A stretch of 34,200 nt of DNA from CAYURH01 sp964447105 (GCA_964447105.1 CAYURH010000011.1:1-34200); one strand, 5' to 3'; positions 1 to 7,049 are shown, counted from the stretch's first letter. Numbers and translations are program-made. Notes: a model not told the origin generated them from the letters alone.

Positions 1-136
1 CGGCAGCGCTCACACCCCAGTATTCTTCGAGGAATTTAACGAATTTGCTGATTTCGAGGGCGCTCATTTTGTCGAGCTCGGCAACCAGTTTTTCAAACTC
101 TTTTGGTACTTCTACTTTCTTGTCTTCTTCAGCCAT
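1..136 (-). CDS. rplL: 50S ribosomal protein L7/L12, N-terminal part (cut by window edge)
   Basis: This is the first 45 codons of the L12 stalk protein, which dimerises on L10 and recruits translation GTPases to the ribosome. The visible residues start MAEEDKK and contain a helical segment EFEKLVAELDKM followed by SALEISKFVKFLEE and a GVSAA end. This matches the L12 N-terminal dimerisation domain, including the GVSAA hinge entry. An AAGGAG Shine-Dalgarno lies 6 nt before the ATG at 136. The gene follows rplJ on the same strand, separated by a 72-bp inverted-repeat element. The rest of the protein, and presumably rpoB, lies beyond the left edge. Confidence 0.95.
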   Translation of the reverse strand, partial: MAEEDKKVEVPKEFEKLVAELDKMSALEISKFVKFLEEYWGVSAA

Positions 137-159
137 GATGGGCTCCTTGTTGGATTGAT

Positions 160-231
160 CGAGGAATCACACTATCTATTTTGGCCTAGGTGCTGACGCG
201 ACGGCCGCAAAATAGATAGTGTGATTCCTCG
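160..231 (-). repeat. Perfect 23-bp inverted repeat between rplJ and rplL
   Basis: Positions 160-182 and 209-231 are exact reverse complements (23 bp), with a further GGCC/GGCC pairing (183-186 with 203-206) inside the 26-nt interior. In the rplJ-rplL transcript this forms a very stable stem ending about 18 nt before the rplL Shine-Dalgarno. No U-tract follows on either strand, so it is not a standard terminator. It could be an RNase III processing site or mRNA stabiliser setting the L12:L10 ratio, or a MITE-like insertion; the sequence alone cannot decide. Confidence 0.85.
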
Positions 232-259
232 TACCAGATCCATAGATTTAATCTAATTA

Positions 260-793
260 TTAGCTTTCCAGAGCTTCTGCGCGTGCGTTCAGCACGTTTA
301 GTACGCCGCGTACGTTGCCAGCAAGTACGTTGACAAAACCGCTGAGCGGAGCTGCCAATGTACCAACCAGTTGACCACGCAATTGATCTTTGGTGGGCAG
401 GCTGGCCAGTGCTTTGATGTCGCCTTCGCTCATGAGCGCGCCAACGGCGTCGATGCCACCGAGTGGCTTCAGCGCTTCGTGTTCTTTGGCGAATTTGGCC
501 AGCACTTGAGCGGGCGCAACTTCGTCGGCAGCGCTTATAGCGTAGAGCAGCTGACCTTGCAACTGGGCAGTGTCAACATCTTTCAAAGCGGCGGTTTGCT
601 GCAGAGCGACGCGCATCAGGCGGTTTTTCACTACCTTGATAGTGACGTCTGATTCGCGAGCCATGCGGCGCAGAGCTTGGAGTTCTTGCACAGTGACTCC
701 CTGGTAGGCTGCAAAGGCTGTTAACTTGGCGCTGCCAAGTAAATCGGCCAGTTCGGCTACCTGGGATTCTTTTTTCTGACGGGAAATCGCCAT
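260..793 (-). CDS. rplJ: 50S ribosomal protein L10
   Basis: L10 is the stalk base protein that anchors L12 dimers to 23S rRNA and often represses its own operon by binding the leader RNA. The 177-residue product has the usual L10 length. It has a typical N-terminal RNA-binding region (MAISRQKKESQVAELADLL), the core IKVVKNRLMRVAL, and an alanine-rich C-terminal helix for L12. The ATG at 793 is preceded by AAAAGGAG. The gene is transcribed toward rplL and is preceded by a recognisable L10 leader, attenuator and promoter. Its separation from rplA by about 5.3 kb is unusual. Confidence 0.96.
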   Translation of the reverse strand: MAISRQKKESQVAELADLLGSAKLTAFAAYQGVTVQELQALRRMARESDVTIKVVKNRLMRVALQQTAALKDVDTAQLQGQLLYAISAADEVAPAQVLAKFAKEHEALKPLGGIDAVGALMSEGDIKALASLPTKDQLRGQLVGTLAAPLSGFVNVLAGNVRGVLNVLNARAEALES

Positions 794-863
794 AGTAAAG
801 ACTCCTTTTCTTTAACTTGTATGAGGATCAATTGTTAAATTACGGGTGAGAAAGCCCAAGAAT

Positions 864-901
864 TTAAAAGAGTCTCGGGTTCTCGCACGACCAAAGACTC
901 T
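864..901 (-). terminator. Attenuator hairpin in the rplJ leader
   Basis: On the minus strand AGAGTCT pairs with AGACTCT (arms at 895-901 and 869-875), with additional GGT/ACC pairing inside, followed by TTTT. The hairpin lies between the L10-binding leader element and the rplJ Shine-Dalgarno, so it has the position of a transcription attenuator. The upstream arm is close to the conserved CAAAGAC segment in sequence, so alternative pairing with the leader is plausible. Confidence 0.6.
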
Positions 902-933
902 GTGGCAGAAAAATAACAATGTTTGTGTCATTT

Positions 934-978
934 CCTCGGTAGCGGATTAAGCCAATGCAGGCTGCTACTGTCTTTGGT
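934..978 (-). promoter_or_regulatory. L10 leader (ribosomal protein L10-L12 autoregulation site)
   Basis: Reading the minus strand, ACCAAAGACAGTAG (978-965) is followed by a short hairpin, TTAAT, and CTACCGAGG (942-934). These are the hallmark conserved blocks of the L10 leader family, in which the L10(L12)4 complex binds nascent mRNA and represses synthesis. It lies just after the promoter and before the attenuator, in the right order. Recognition is from memory of the consensus; a covariance-model search would settle it. Confidence 0.8.
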
Positions 979-991
979 AATGTTCTCTTGC

Positions 992-1020
992 AGTGTACAC
1001 GATCGGTGTCTAAACGTCAA
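992..1020 (-). promoter_or_regulatory. Sigma70-type promoter of rplJL
   Basis: Minus strand TTGACG (1020-1015), a 17-nt spacer and TACACT (997-992) form a near-consensus housekeeping promoter. Initiation around 985 would place the L10 leader at the start of the transcript. Confidence 0.75.
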
Positions 1021-1056
1021 CATTTTAGTGTATATCATTAACGCACTATATTGTTC

Positions 1057-1085
1057 TTGACAACCTCTGTTGTCGGGGGTATCGT
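1057..1085 (+). promoter_or_regulatory. Possible promoter for the GC-rich cassette
   Basis: TTGACA at 1057-1062 is followed after 17 nt by TATCGT at 1080-1085. The -35 box overlaps a small GACAAC/GTTGTC hairpin. It is divergent from the rplJ promoter and would drive the long leader before the small gene at 1371. The -10 box is imperfect. Confidence 0.35.
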
Positions 1086-1202
1086 GAAATTATGAACAGT
1101 AAGGCATCCCGCAACGCCACATATTGCAGCCAATTTTTTGGCATTATTATGTTTGGCCCCGTACGGGAATGACCTCACGCGTTCATCGACTTCGAAAAAC
1201 CA

Positions 1203-1296
1203 GAACCGAGCTCATTCCCACCAGGTGAGCTCGGTCTTCGTTTTAGAGGGTTGTAGACCAATGCGAGCCGGGGATACTGGCCGTCCCCAGCTCGCG
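1203..1296 (+). promoter_or_regulatory. Two consecutive leader hairpins upstream of a small GC-rich gene
   Basis: The first hairpin pairs ACCGAGCTCA with TGAGCTCGGT (10 bp, about 1205-1236) and is followed by CTTCGTTTT, so it may terminate or attenuate on the plus strand. The second pairs GCGAGC-GGGGA with TCCCC-GCTCGC (about 1264-1295). Both lie in the interval between the possible promoter near 1057 and the start codon at 1371. Together they look like a structured 5' untranslated region, but no known riboswitch class is recognised. Confidence 0.5.
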
Positions 1297-1370
1297 TGGG
1301 TCTGCAACTGGATAAACGTACGAAGTCGGCGGCCCAGCTTGAACTGCCGCACAACATGGAGGTGAAGAAC

Positions 1371-1652
1371 GTGCAGACTGGCGAAGAGCTGTTGGATGCG
1401 GCTCTGGATGTTCTTGATGAGGCTATTGTCGCCATCAGGGCTCGCGCCGCAGCGCGTGAGATCGAACGGCTCCATTGCTTGGCGATCAGGTATGTGTGCG
1501 AAGCCGAATTGTCGGTGTCTCGTTTGACCCAAACGCAGAGGGAGATGGCCAGGGACATCCTGGCCGTTGTTCTCTCCAACCTGTCGTGGCTACGAGCGAC
1601 GACAGGCCCCCGCTGGGACGACGGACTCAACGCGTCGGCTGGCTGCCTGTAG
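1371..1652 (+). CDS. Small GC-rich helical protein, unknown function
   Basis: I do not recognise this 93-residue protein. It is mostly alpha-helical by composition (GEELLDAALDVLDEAIVAI, then RQ/E-rich amphipathic stretches) and has two cysteines in the LHCLAIRYVC region. The start chosen is GTG 1371 because GGAGGTG sits 6 nt before it. An in-frame ATG at 1356 and a GTG at 1296 lack ribosome binding sites. Codon third positions are strongly G/C, unlike the neighbouring gene at 1746. The gene is framed by two leader hairpins and a GC-rich 3' hairpin, as a self-contained cassette. It could also be a fortuitous open frame, but the Shine-Dalgarno and flanking structure argue for a real gene. Confidence 0.5.
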   Translation: MQTGEELLDAALDVLDEAIVAIRARAAAREIERLHCLAIRYVCEAELSVSRLTQTQREMARDILAVVLSNLSWLRATTGPRWDDGLNASAGCL

Positions 1653-1666
1653 CCCTACTGTCCATC

Positions 1667-1700
1667 GCAGAAGCGAGCCGCTCACCCGGCCCGCTTCTGC
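1667..1700 (+). terminator. GC-rich hairpin after the small cassette gene
   Basis: GCAGAAGCG (1667-1675) pairs perfectly with CGCTTCTGC (1692-1700), and GCCG/CGGC pairs inside. It begins 15 nt after the stop codon. There is no U-tract, so if it terminates it is the U-less type common in GC-rich bacteria. Confidence 0.5.
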
Positions 1701-1708
1701 CCTACCCC

Positions 1709-1737
1709 TTGATAAGTCAATAAATATATCTTATTAT
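1709..1737 (+). promoter_or_regulatory. Promoter giving a leaderless GTG transcript
   Basis: TTGATA (1709-1714), a 17-nt spacer and TATTAT (1732-1737) lie 8 nt upstream of the GTG at 1746, where no Shine-Dalgarno exists. Transcription should begin at or next to the start codon. Confidence 0.65.
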
Positions 1738-1745
1738 CAATTACC

Positions 1746-2843
1746 GTGTCTGAAAGAGAGATAGAAAAAAGCCACGGTGGGCCACGCGAACGTGCCGTCG
1801 AAGAGATCGGCGATGTTGCTATGCTTGCTAGTTGGGTTCAAGATGCGCCCGATTTGGCTGAGATAGCTCGATTCTATCAAGGCCAGGAAGAAGGTATGTC
1901 CAAAGCTGCTTTGACACCTGCTGAATCGGTAGTGGGCGCAGAACTTTCTAGCTCTACCGACATGGTGGCCATGCTTGAAGATTTTTTGACCAGCCCCAAT
2001 CAAGCTCCAACTGTCACTCTCGCTCGCCAACGAATGCATGGGCGCTGGGATCAGGCGCTAAGGATTGAGGAGCAGATCCCTGTTCTTTCATATATGCTGA
2101 GTCAACTTGGATATCATGTAGAAACTGTAGATCGTTTTTCGTCGGCTGCCAAAATTGTTACCACCATCGTCCCCGACCTCACACGAGTGCATGACTACAC
2201 GGGTGCCAAACGTAGCCGTCTTATGCTGCGCGCTGTTAATGAATCGCTGCATGAAGACCACCCACTGGGCGTGCTAGAGATGGATAAGATAGCGTACTTC
2301 GCCTTGCATATTGGCGCACTCGACAAAGTAAGTGGCGCCGGCGCCCAAGAAGTGCGCATGGTGATTATTGACACCATGTTGCGTGGACTTCCGTTGGACT
2401 TTGCTGCACTGGAAAAAAACGAAGCAGCCGCCACACTGGATGATCTATCGGGGTACCTCAATGCGGACGCCACGGGTGAAGACAGGGCGCGTTTATTGCG
2501 AGCAGTCGATCGAACGCGTCGGTATGGTATACCTGATCATCTTATTATTGGCCGACTCGTGCATGCTATTCATCCTCAGCGATTGTGGTCGCCGCTGAGT
2601 ACCAAATATGTGGAGAGATTTATTTCTGCATCGACTCCAGGTTTGCCGTGGGTTCAAGACCCCTCGGTTATCCAGGCGGCACCAGACCTCCTGAGCCCTG
2701 CGGCCGTTGTTTATTATGCGGCTAGTTATAGTCATCTTGAAGCGCGGCGCCGCGCTCGGCCGGATCGGTTTGATGTGCGTAATCTTGCGGGTTACGCAAT
2801 TCAAAACATGGGGCCAGATTACGTACCAATGGATTTAGGGTAA
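1746..2843 (+). CDS. Conserved-looking hypothetical protein, 365 residues
   Basis: I do not recognise a family. The product is soluble with no signal peptide or membrane segment. It is acidic near the N-terminus and alpha-helix-rich, with a segment HDYTGAKRSRLMLRAVNESL around residue 150 and a basic ARRRARPDRFDVRN stretch near the C-terminus. The GTG start at 1746 is chosen because a good promoter sits just upstream; no internal ATG has a convincing Shine-Dalgarno. It converges on tmk with only 3 bp between the two stop codons. Its position within an otherwise minus-strand ribosomal/nucleotide cluster suggests insertion of a separate unit. Confidence 0.8.
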   Translation: MSEREIEKSHGGPRERAVEEIGDVAMLASWVQDAPDLAEIARFYQGQEEGMSKAALTPAESVVGAELSSSTDMVAMLEDFLTSPNQAPTVTLARQRMHGRWDQALRIEEQIPVLSYMLSQLGYHVETVDRFSSAAKIVTTIVPDLTRVHDYTGAKRSRLMLRAVNESLHEDHPLGVLEMDKIAYFALHIGALDKVSGAGAQEVRMVIIDTMLRGLPLDFAALEKNEAAATLDDLSGYLNADATGEDRARLLRAVDRTRRYGIPDHLIIGRLVHAIHPQRLWSPLSTKYVERFISASTPGLPWVQDPSVIQAAPDLLSPAAVVYYAASYSHLEARRRARPDRFDVRNLAGYAIQNMGPDYVPMDLG

Positions 2844-2846
2844 TAC

Positions 2847-3494
2847 TTATCGCTTTTTGCTCGACGATACAGGAGAGGTAGGTATCAGTGGTTTGATCTG
2901 GGCTTGGAGTAGTGCAAATACTTCGTTGGGCGTTTTTGTGGCGTCTATCAGTGGCAAGTTGCGTTTTGTGGCTTCGGTTTTATACCCTTCGCGCATGCGG
3001 CGTAAAAAATCCAGCTGTAAATTGTCAAATCGCTCACCACGATAGCGGGCCGAAGCGCGTGCCTGCACTACCTCGGCCGGCGCATCGAGTACCAGCATAA
3101 GATCTGGCTGCATGTCTCCTACGGCAAATTCGCAGATTTTGTTTATGGTGTCGTAGTCGTCTACATCACCGCGAGCATAGTACTGGATTGCCAAAGTGGT
3201 CAAAAAACTGCGGTCACACAATACCCATACATCGCGTGATAATAAATCACGAATGATTTCCATCAATTGCGCTCGCGCAGCGTTGTAGATGAGCACTTCT
3301 GTTTTAGTGTTCAGGCGATATGTGGGGTTTTGAGTGATCAAACGGAGCGTACGAGCAGTAAGATCGGCACCACCCGGTTCGCGCGTTATGTGTACGTGGA
3401 GTCCTTTGCTGCGCAACCACTGGCCAAGGCGCGCTATTTGCTCGGTTTTACCCGTACCTTGTATGCCTTCAAGTACGATGTATCTACCCTTCAT
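2847..3494 (-). CDS. tmk: Thymidylate kinase (dTMP kinase)
   Basis: This enzyme phosphorylates dTMP to dTDP with ATP in the cytosol. The 215-residue product has the P-loop GIQGTGKT at residues 10-17, the TREPGG motif around residue 37-42 typical of dTMP kinases, and the DRS motif in VLCDRSF. Length fits the family. The ATG overlaps the end of dcd (AATGAAGGGTAG), indicating translational coupling. It is the last gene of the thyX-dcd-tmk set, so the operon supplies dTTP from deoxycytidine and deoxyuridine nucleotides. Confidence 0.93.
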   Translation of the reverse strand: MKGRYIVLEGIQGTGKTEQIARLGQWLRSKGLHVHITREPGGADLTARTLRLITQNPTYRLNTKTEVLIYNAARAQLMEIIRDLLSRDVWVLCDRSFLTTLAIQYYARGDVDDYDTINKICEFAVGDMQPDLMLVLDAPAEVVQARASARYRGERFDNLQLDFLRRMREGYKTEATKRNLPLIDATKTPNEVFALLQAQIKPLIPTSPVSSSKKR

Positions 3495-4200
3495 TTGGTA
3501 ATCCTTCTATAGGGAGCGGCATCGAACGCGAGTCTTTGAATGCTTTTGGTAGCATTTGATCGGGCACCCATGTTCGAATAATTTCGTCGATGTTGGTGCC
3601 GGTTTGATATTTACCACTAAACCCTTCGCGGCCTTCGCCATAATTACCTTCGACTTTGCCGGTGTGATGGAAAATGATCTGGCCGATACGTTCACCAATG
3701 GGAATCACTACCGATTCGCGCTGATTTAGATTATAGATCTCGAGTGTGATGCGGTTGATATAACCCGGATCAATCCAGCCGGCGTCGAAACATACGGCCA
3801 CGCCATTGCGCCCCCAACTACTGCGACTACGGATTTCACAGGCGCCGCCCGCAGGCGTAATCCCGACAAATTCGTGAGTATGAGCCAAAATACGTTCCCC
3901 TGGTTTGAGTACGATTACGGGGTGGTCTGGTGGAATGCCTTCCATGAGCGTGATACCGTGCAACCGGCACCATGTGCTGTGCTCCATGGCTTGGTATGGG
4001 CCTTCGAAATAGCGCTCTACATCTTCGTGGTCGAATGGATTATAAAAAGGGCGTTCGTTCAAACGCTCAGTGCGGTAAAAATAACGGCCAAGCGTAATAT
4101 CAAGGCTAGCTTCGCTAATGTATTTGGGATTGTGTGGTACGCATACAATACTGCCATCTTTAATTGCCGCTGCGATTTCGGTGTTGCTATAAACTCCCAT
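3484..4200 (-). CDS. dcd: dCTP deaminase-family protein
   Basis: Enzymes of this family convert dCTP to dUTP (some also hydrolyse dUTP to dUMP), feeding dTMP synthesis. The 238-residue product contains EIRSRSSWGRNGV, WIDPGYINRITLEIYN (with the catalytic Glu in LEIYN) and a GxxIGQIIFH segment, the trimeric dUTPase-like core in the right order. The start at 4200 (MGVYSNTEI) forms a TAATG overlap with the end of thyX. It is somewhat longer than the E. coli enzyme because of an insert around FYNPFDHEDVERYFEGPYQA. A bifunctional dCTP deaminase/dUTPase cannot be excluded. Confidence 0.88.
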   Translation of the reverse strand: MGVYSNTEIAAAIKDGSIVCVPHNPKYISEASLDITLGRYFYRTERLNERPFYNPFDHEDVERYFEGPYQAMEHSTWCRLHGITLMEGIPPDHPVIVLKPGERILAHTHEFVGITPAGGACEIRSRSSWGRNGVAVCFDAGWIDPGYINRITLEIYNLNQRESVVIPIGERIGQIIFHHTGKVEGNYGEGREGFSGKYQTGTNIDEIIRTWVPDQMLPKAFKDSRSMPLPIEGLPNEG

Positions 4201-4934
4201 TATGGCGACACCCGCCCGTTTTTGTCGAAGGAGGCGTAGGTAATGGGCATAAGCTTGGCAAATTCTGCTTCCATTTGTTCGGCTACCATTTCTATTTCGC
4301 GCTGCGGGTAGCTGGGAAAGTGACTGTCTTCGTGTTTGGTGCGCAGACTGAGTAAACTCATCAAACTGCGCGCGTTGCACGTCACATACATACTACTGTA
4401 GGTGGCCACCGGCAGTACGGCGCGAGCCACTTCGCGAGCGATACCGGCGTCCAAGATGTCTAGGTAGGTTTGGTATGCCAGTTGGTATGATTTTTTCATT
4501 TCGGTTTGCAGGGTGGCGTATTGTTTGGCGTCGCCAGGTTCAAATTGGTAGGCGCCTGGCTTGCCCACCTGCACGAGGTTGCGCTCTTTGCTAGGGACGT
4601 AGAATATGGGTCGCAACTGGCGGTAGCGACCGGACTCTTCGTTGTAGCTAAATCCTATACGGTGGCGCATAAACTCGCGGAATACAAATATGGGGGCGTG
4701 CACAAAAAACGTCATAGAATTGTGCTCAAACGGCGTACCGTGTCGGTTTTTCATAAGGAAGTTGATAAGCCCCTTTGATGTCTCGGGGTCTTGGTGCAAC
4801 GCGTCTTTTGATAAGTCAGCCGCAGTCGATACGCGGGCGGCCGCCACTACTGTCTCGTCTGAGCCCATAGATTGCAGCAATTCCACCGTCATGTCACTCC
4901 GAAATATAATGTCGCTTTTGGGCGCTTCAGCCAT
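4200..4934 (-). CDS. thyX: Flavin-dependent thymidylate synthase ThyX
   Basis: ThyX makes dTMP from dUMP using FAD, NADPH and methylene-tetrahydrofolate. The 244-residue product carries the ThyX signature from residue 90: RHRIGFSYNEESGRY. This has eight residues between RHR and the Ser, rather than the seven of the classical RHRX7S pattern; a version with an extra residue is familiar to me from actinobacterial ThyX. The start MAEAPK at 4934 is chosen because AGGAGGGG precedes it; an ATG 24 nt upstream lacks a site. No thyA is seen nearby. The stop overlaps the dcd start, and the kinase-like gene upstream is 25 bp away, so all four genes are probably one transcript. Confidence 0.94.
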   Translation of the reverse strand: MAEAPKSDIIFRSDMTVELLQSMGSDETVVAAARVSTAADLSKDALHQDPETSKGLINFLMKNRHGTPFEHNSMTFFVHAPIFVFREFMRHRIGFSYNEESGRYRQLRPIFYVPSKERNLVQVGKPGAYQFEPGDAKQYATLQTEMKKSYQLAYQTYLDILDAGIAREVARAVLPVATYSSMYVTCNARSLMSLLSLRTKHEDSHFPSYPQREIEMVAEQMEAEFAKLMPITYASFDKNGRVSP

Positions 4935-4959
4935 ATCCCCTCCTGTTTTCATAAGCATA

Positions 4960-5721
4960 TCAGCTGGCGGCGTGATAGTGCGTTGTAATTTTTTGAGCGC
5001 CTATATCGTGCCAAATGCGCTGCGCAACGAGCAGCAGGGCATCTGCAGAACTGTTATTCACGATGGTAATATCTGGCGTAATGGCATGGCGCTCTTTTTC
5101 GGTGATGTCTGTTTCGTCGGCGACATGATGGGGGCGTTCGATAGCGATAATTCGTCCGCCGTTCGTGCGAATAACCTCGGCGTCACTGAGCGAGCGCACG
5201 CCGCACACGACCACTAGTTTGGTGTCGGCGTCATGCAGGTCAATGCGCCGTATGAGTTCGTCGTACCAAATAGTTTTGCTCACCTTTTCCATCAAATAGC
5301 CGCCGAGCCATTGTAGTAAGTCGCGATAATCGGCTTTGTTCTTGGATGTGATAGTGCGTGCGGTGAGCTTGGGCGTAGCCTGCACGGCGTTTAGATAAGA
5401 AAACAGCCGCGTGTACAGCTGCGGCCGTGCCAGAGTGTCGTGTTTGGTGATGGCCAACTGGTTCCAGGTAACATCATGATGCACATAGTCGCTAATGGCC
5501 TGCGGTAGCCAGATAAGCACTTGATTAGCCAGACCAGTACTGCTTTGTGCTGTTTCAAACGCCAATTCGGCTTTGAGCGCTTGGTTGAACGCATTGCCTA
5601 CTTCAATGATGATCTGACTCGTTTCGTAAATAGCGTGACTTGGTTCTATGCGTGCCATCATGCCGGCAAATGTGGTCTTGCCACTGCCTATCGCGCCAGT
5701 AATGCCTATAAGCTCACCCAT
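4960..5721 (-). CDS. P-loop deoxynucleoside monophosphate kinase-like protein
   Basis: The 253-residue product begins MGELIGITGAIGSGKTTF, with a Walker A motif at residues 9-16. Further along VVVCGVRSLSDAEVIRTNGGRIIAIERP resembles the CoaE/dNMP-kinase group, where this strand-loop precedes the lid. A large middle part (LIWLPQ...QWLGGYLMEK) resembles phage-type dNMP kinases. The substrate is not evident; its place as first gene of the thyX-dcd-tmk operon suggests a (deoxy)nucleotide. A TATGCT box lies 6 nt before the ATG, overlapping the upstream terminator, so it may be leaderless. Confidence 0.75.
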   Translation of the reverse strand: MGELIGITGAIGSGKTTFAGMMARIEPSHAIYETSQIIIEVGNAFNQALKAELAFETAQSSTGLANQVLIWLPQAISDYVHHDVTWNQLAITKHDTLARPQLYTRLFSYLNAVQATPKLTARTITSKNKADYRDLLQWLGGYLMEKVSKTIWYDELIRRIDLHDADTKLVVVCGVRSLSDAEVIRTNGGRIIAIERPHHVADETDITEKERHAITPDITIVNNSSADALLLVAQRIWHDIGAQKITTHYHAAS

Positions 5722-5733
5722 ACTTCCAGCATA

Positions 5734-5768
5734 ACAAAAACCGCCCGGTACGCGGACGGCTTTTGTGT
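5734..5768 (-). terminator. Terminator of the rplK-rplA operon
   Basis: Minus strand ACAAAAGCCG pairs with CGGTTTTTGT around a GC-rich interior (CCGCGTACCGG), ending in a five-T tract. It follows the stop at 5776 and separates the ribosomal operon from the deoxynucleotide operon. The arms are A/T-rich on both sides, so it may act bidirectionally. Confidence 0.75.
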
Positions 5769-5775
5769 TGTAGAT

Positions 5776-6081
5776 TTAGAACTCAGGGTCGGAATGCGGT
5801 CGAGGTGGCTTGGCGTCGGGGTCAGCTGGGCCAGCTAGTGCGAGTTCACGTTCGGGGTCGTCGTGCTGTTTTTCTGCCATGCGCTCCATGTCTTCTGGAT
5901 CGGCGGCACCCACAGCTATGAGTGTATCGCTGATTTTGTCGAGTACCCGGTCTGTTGTAGATTGGGTTGCTTCAGAGCGATCGGGGCCGGCGTGCACGGC
6001 TATGCGTCCGACTCTACGTGGTCGATATGAATCGTAGCGGTTTTCTGGTCGCCCCTGTTCCCTTCGCCTGCCTCGCTCCAT
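5776..6081 (-). CDS. Small charged hypothetical protein after rplA
   Basis: This 101-residue protein is not recognised. It is very rich in Arg, Asp, Glu and Pro, with a basic N-terminus (MERGRRREQGRPENRYDSYRPRR), a short possibly helical centre (STTDRVLDKISDTLIAVGA) and an acidic, proline-rich tail. It looks largely disordered. An excellent Shine-Dalgarno (AAGGAGG) precedes the ATG and the gene starts 13 bp after the rplA stop, so it is co-transcribed with rplKA. The basic N-terminus could bind RNA, but nothing proves a function. Confidence 0.75.
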   Translation of the reverse strand: MERGRRREQGRPENRYDSYRPRRVGRIAVHAGPDRSEATQSTTDRVLDKISDTLIAVGAADPEDMERMAEKQHDDPERELALAGPADPDAKPPRPHSDPEF

Positions 6082-6094
6082 ACTCCCTCCTTAT

Positions 6095-7048
6095 CTACAA
6101 GTTTGCGATGTCGACTTTGATGCCTGGCCCCATGCTGGTGCTTACGGCTACGCTCTTGATAAGCGCGCCTTTGACGCTGGCAGGCTTGTTGCTCTGCAGG
6201 TTGTCCAGGAATACTTTGGCATTTTCGTAAAGTTTGTCGCCATTGAAGCTGACTTTGCCGATACCTTGGTGCACAATTGCTTGTTTGTCCACGCGGTATT
6301 CAACTTTACCAGCTTTGGCTTCTTTGATCGCTTTGGCGACGTTGGCAGTGACAGTACCGCTCTTGGGGTTGGGCATCAGACCACGAGGGCCGAGTAAGCG
6401 AGCGTATTTGCCCAGTTTGGCCATAAGTTGCGGGGTGCTGACGAGAATGTCGAAGTTCAGTTCTTCTTTGTCGAGCTGCTTCAGCAGAGTTTGTTCACCG
6501 GCGATGTCGGCGCCTGCTTTGAGCGCGGCGTCGGCTTGATCGTCGCCTACAAAAGCTGCAATGCGTACGGTTTTGCCGGTACCATGAGGTAGACCCACAG
6601 TGCCGCGTACGTTTTGGTCGGCGATACGTGGGTCAACATTGAGGTTGATGTGTAGTTCAACGGTGCTATCAAATTTGGTAGTAGCAGTTTTGGTGGCGAG
6701 CTCAAGGGCGTCTTTCAGGCCGTAGGCTTTGCCCTTTTCTACTAGTTCGGCTCGTTTGCGGTAGTTTTTGCCGCGGCGTTCTAGGCGTGAACGAGTGGGG
6801 TTTTGCTTTTGTTTGGCTTTGACTTCAGCACCTTCTTGAGGGGTGGTGTCGCCTTTGGCTTTGCGCTCTTCTTTTTCCACCTTGGCTTCAGCTTCTTTGA
6901 TAGCTTTGTCGCTTCGTTTGCCGGCTTTGGCGGTGGCTTTTTCTTCGGTTTGTGGCTTCTCGGCTACGGTTGTTTCTGCAGTGGTAGCGTCTGCTTGTAA
7001 TTCAGTGTCTTTCATCTCTAGTTCTTCAGTCGTTTTTTTGGTGGCCAT
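6095..7048 (-). CDS. rplA: 50S ribosomal protein L1 with long charged N-terminal extension
   Basis: L1 forms the mobile stalk by the ribosomal E site and can repress its operon. Residues from about 90 to the end match the L1 fold: KAYGLKDALELA, VELHINLNVDPRIADQNVRGTV, GLMPNPKSGTVT and the C-terminal VSTSMGPGIKVD. The product is 317 residues against about 230 normally. The excess is an N-terminal Lys/Glu/Ala-rich low-complexity tail of about 85 residues. GGAG lies 8 nt before the ATG at 7048, so the long start is supported. The stop of rplK is 1 nt before this start. Confidence 0.94.
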   Translation of the reverse strand: MATKKTTEELEMKDTELQADATTAETTVAEKPQTEEKATAKAGKRSDKAIKEAEAKVEKEERKAKGDTTPQEGAEVKAKQKQNPTRSRLERRGKNYRKRAELVEKGKAYGLKDALELATKTATTKFDSTVELHINLNVDPRIADQNVRGTVGLPHGTGKTVRIAAFVGDDQADAALKAGADIAGEQTLLKQLDKEELNFDILVSTPQLMAKLGKYARLLGPRGLMPNPKSGTVTANVAKAIKEAKAGKVEYRVDKQAIVHQGIGKVSFNGDKLYENAKVFLDNLQSNKPASVKGALIKSVAVSTSMGPGIKVDIANL

Positions 7049-7049
7049 A

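Noticed and set aside
160..231. Terminator between rplJ and rplL
   Set aside because: The stem is strong but no U-tract follows on either strand, and rplL has no visible promoter of its own, so full termination is unlikely.
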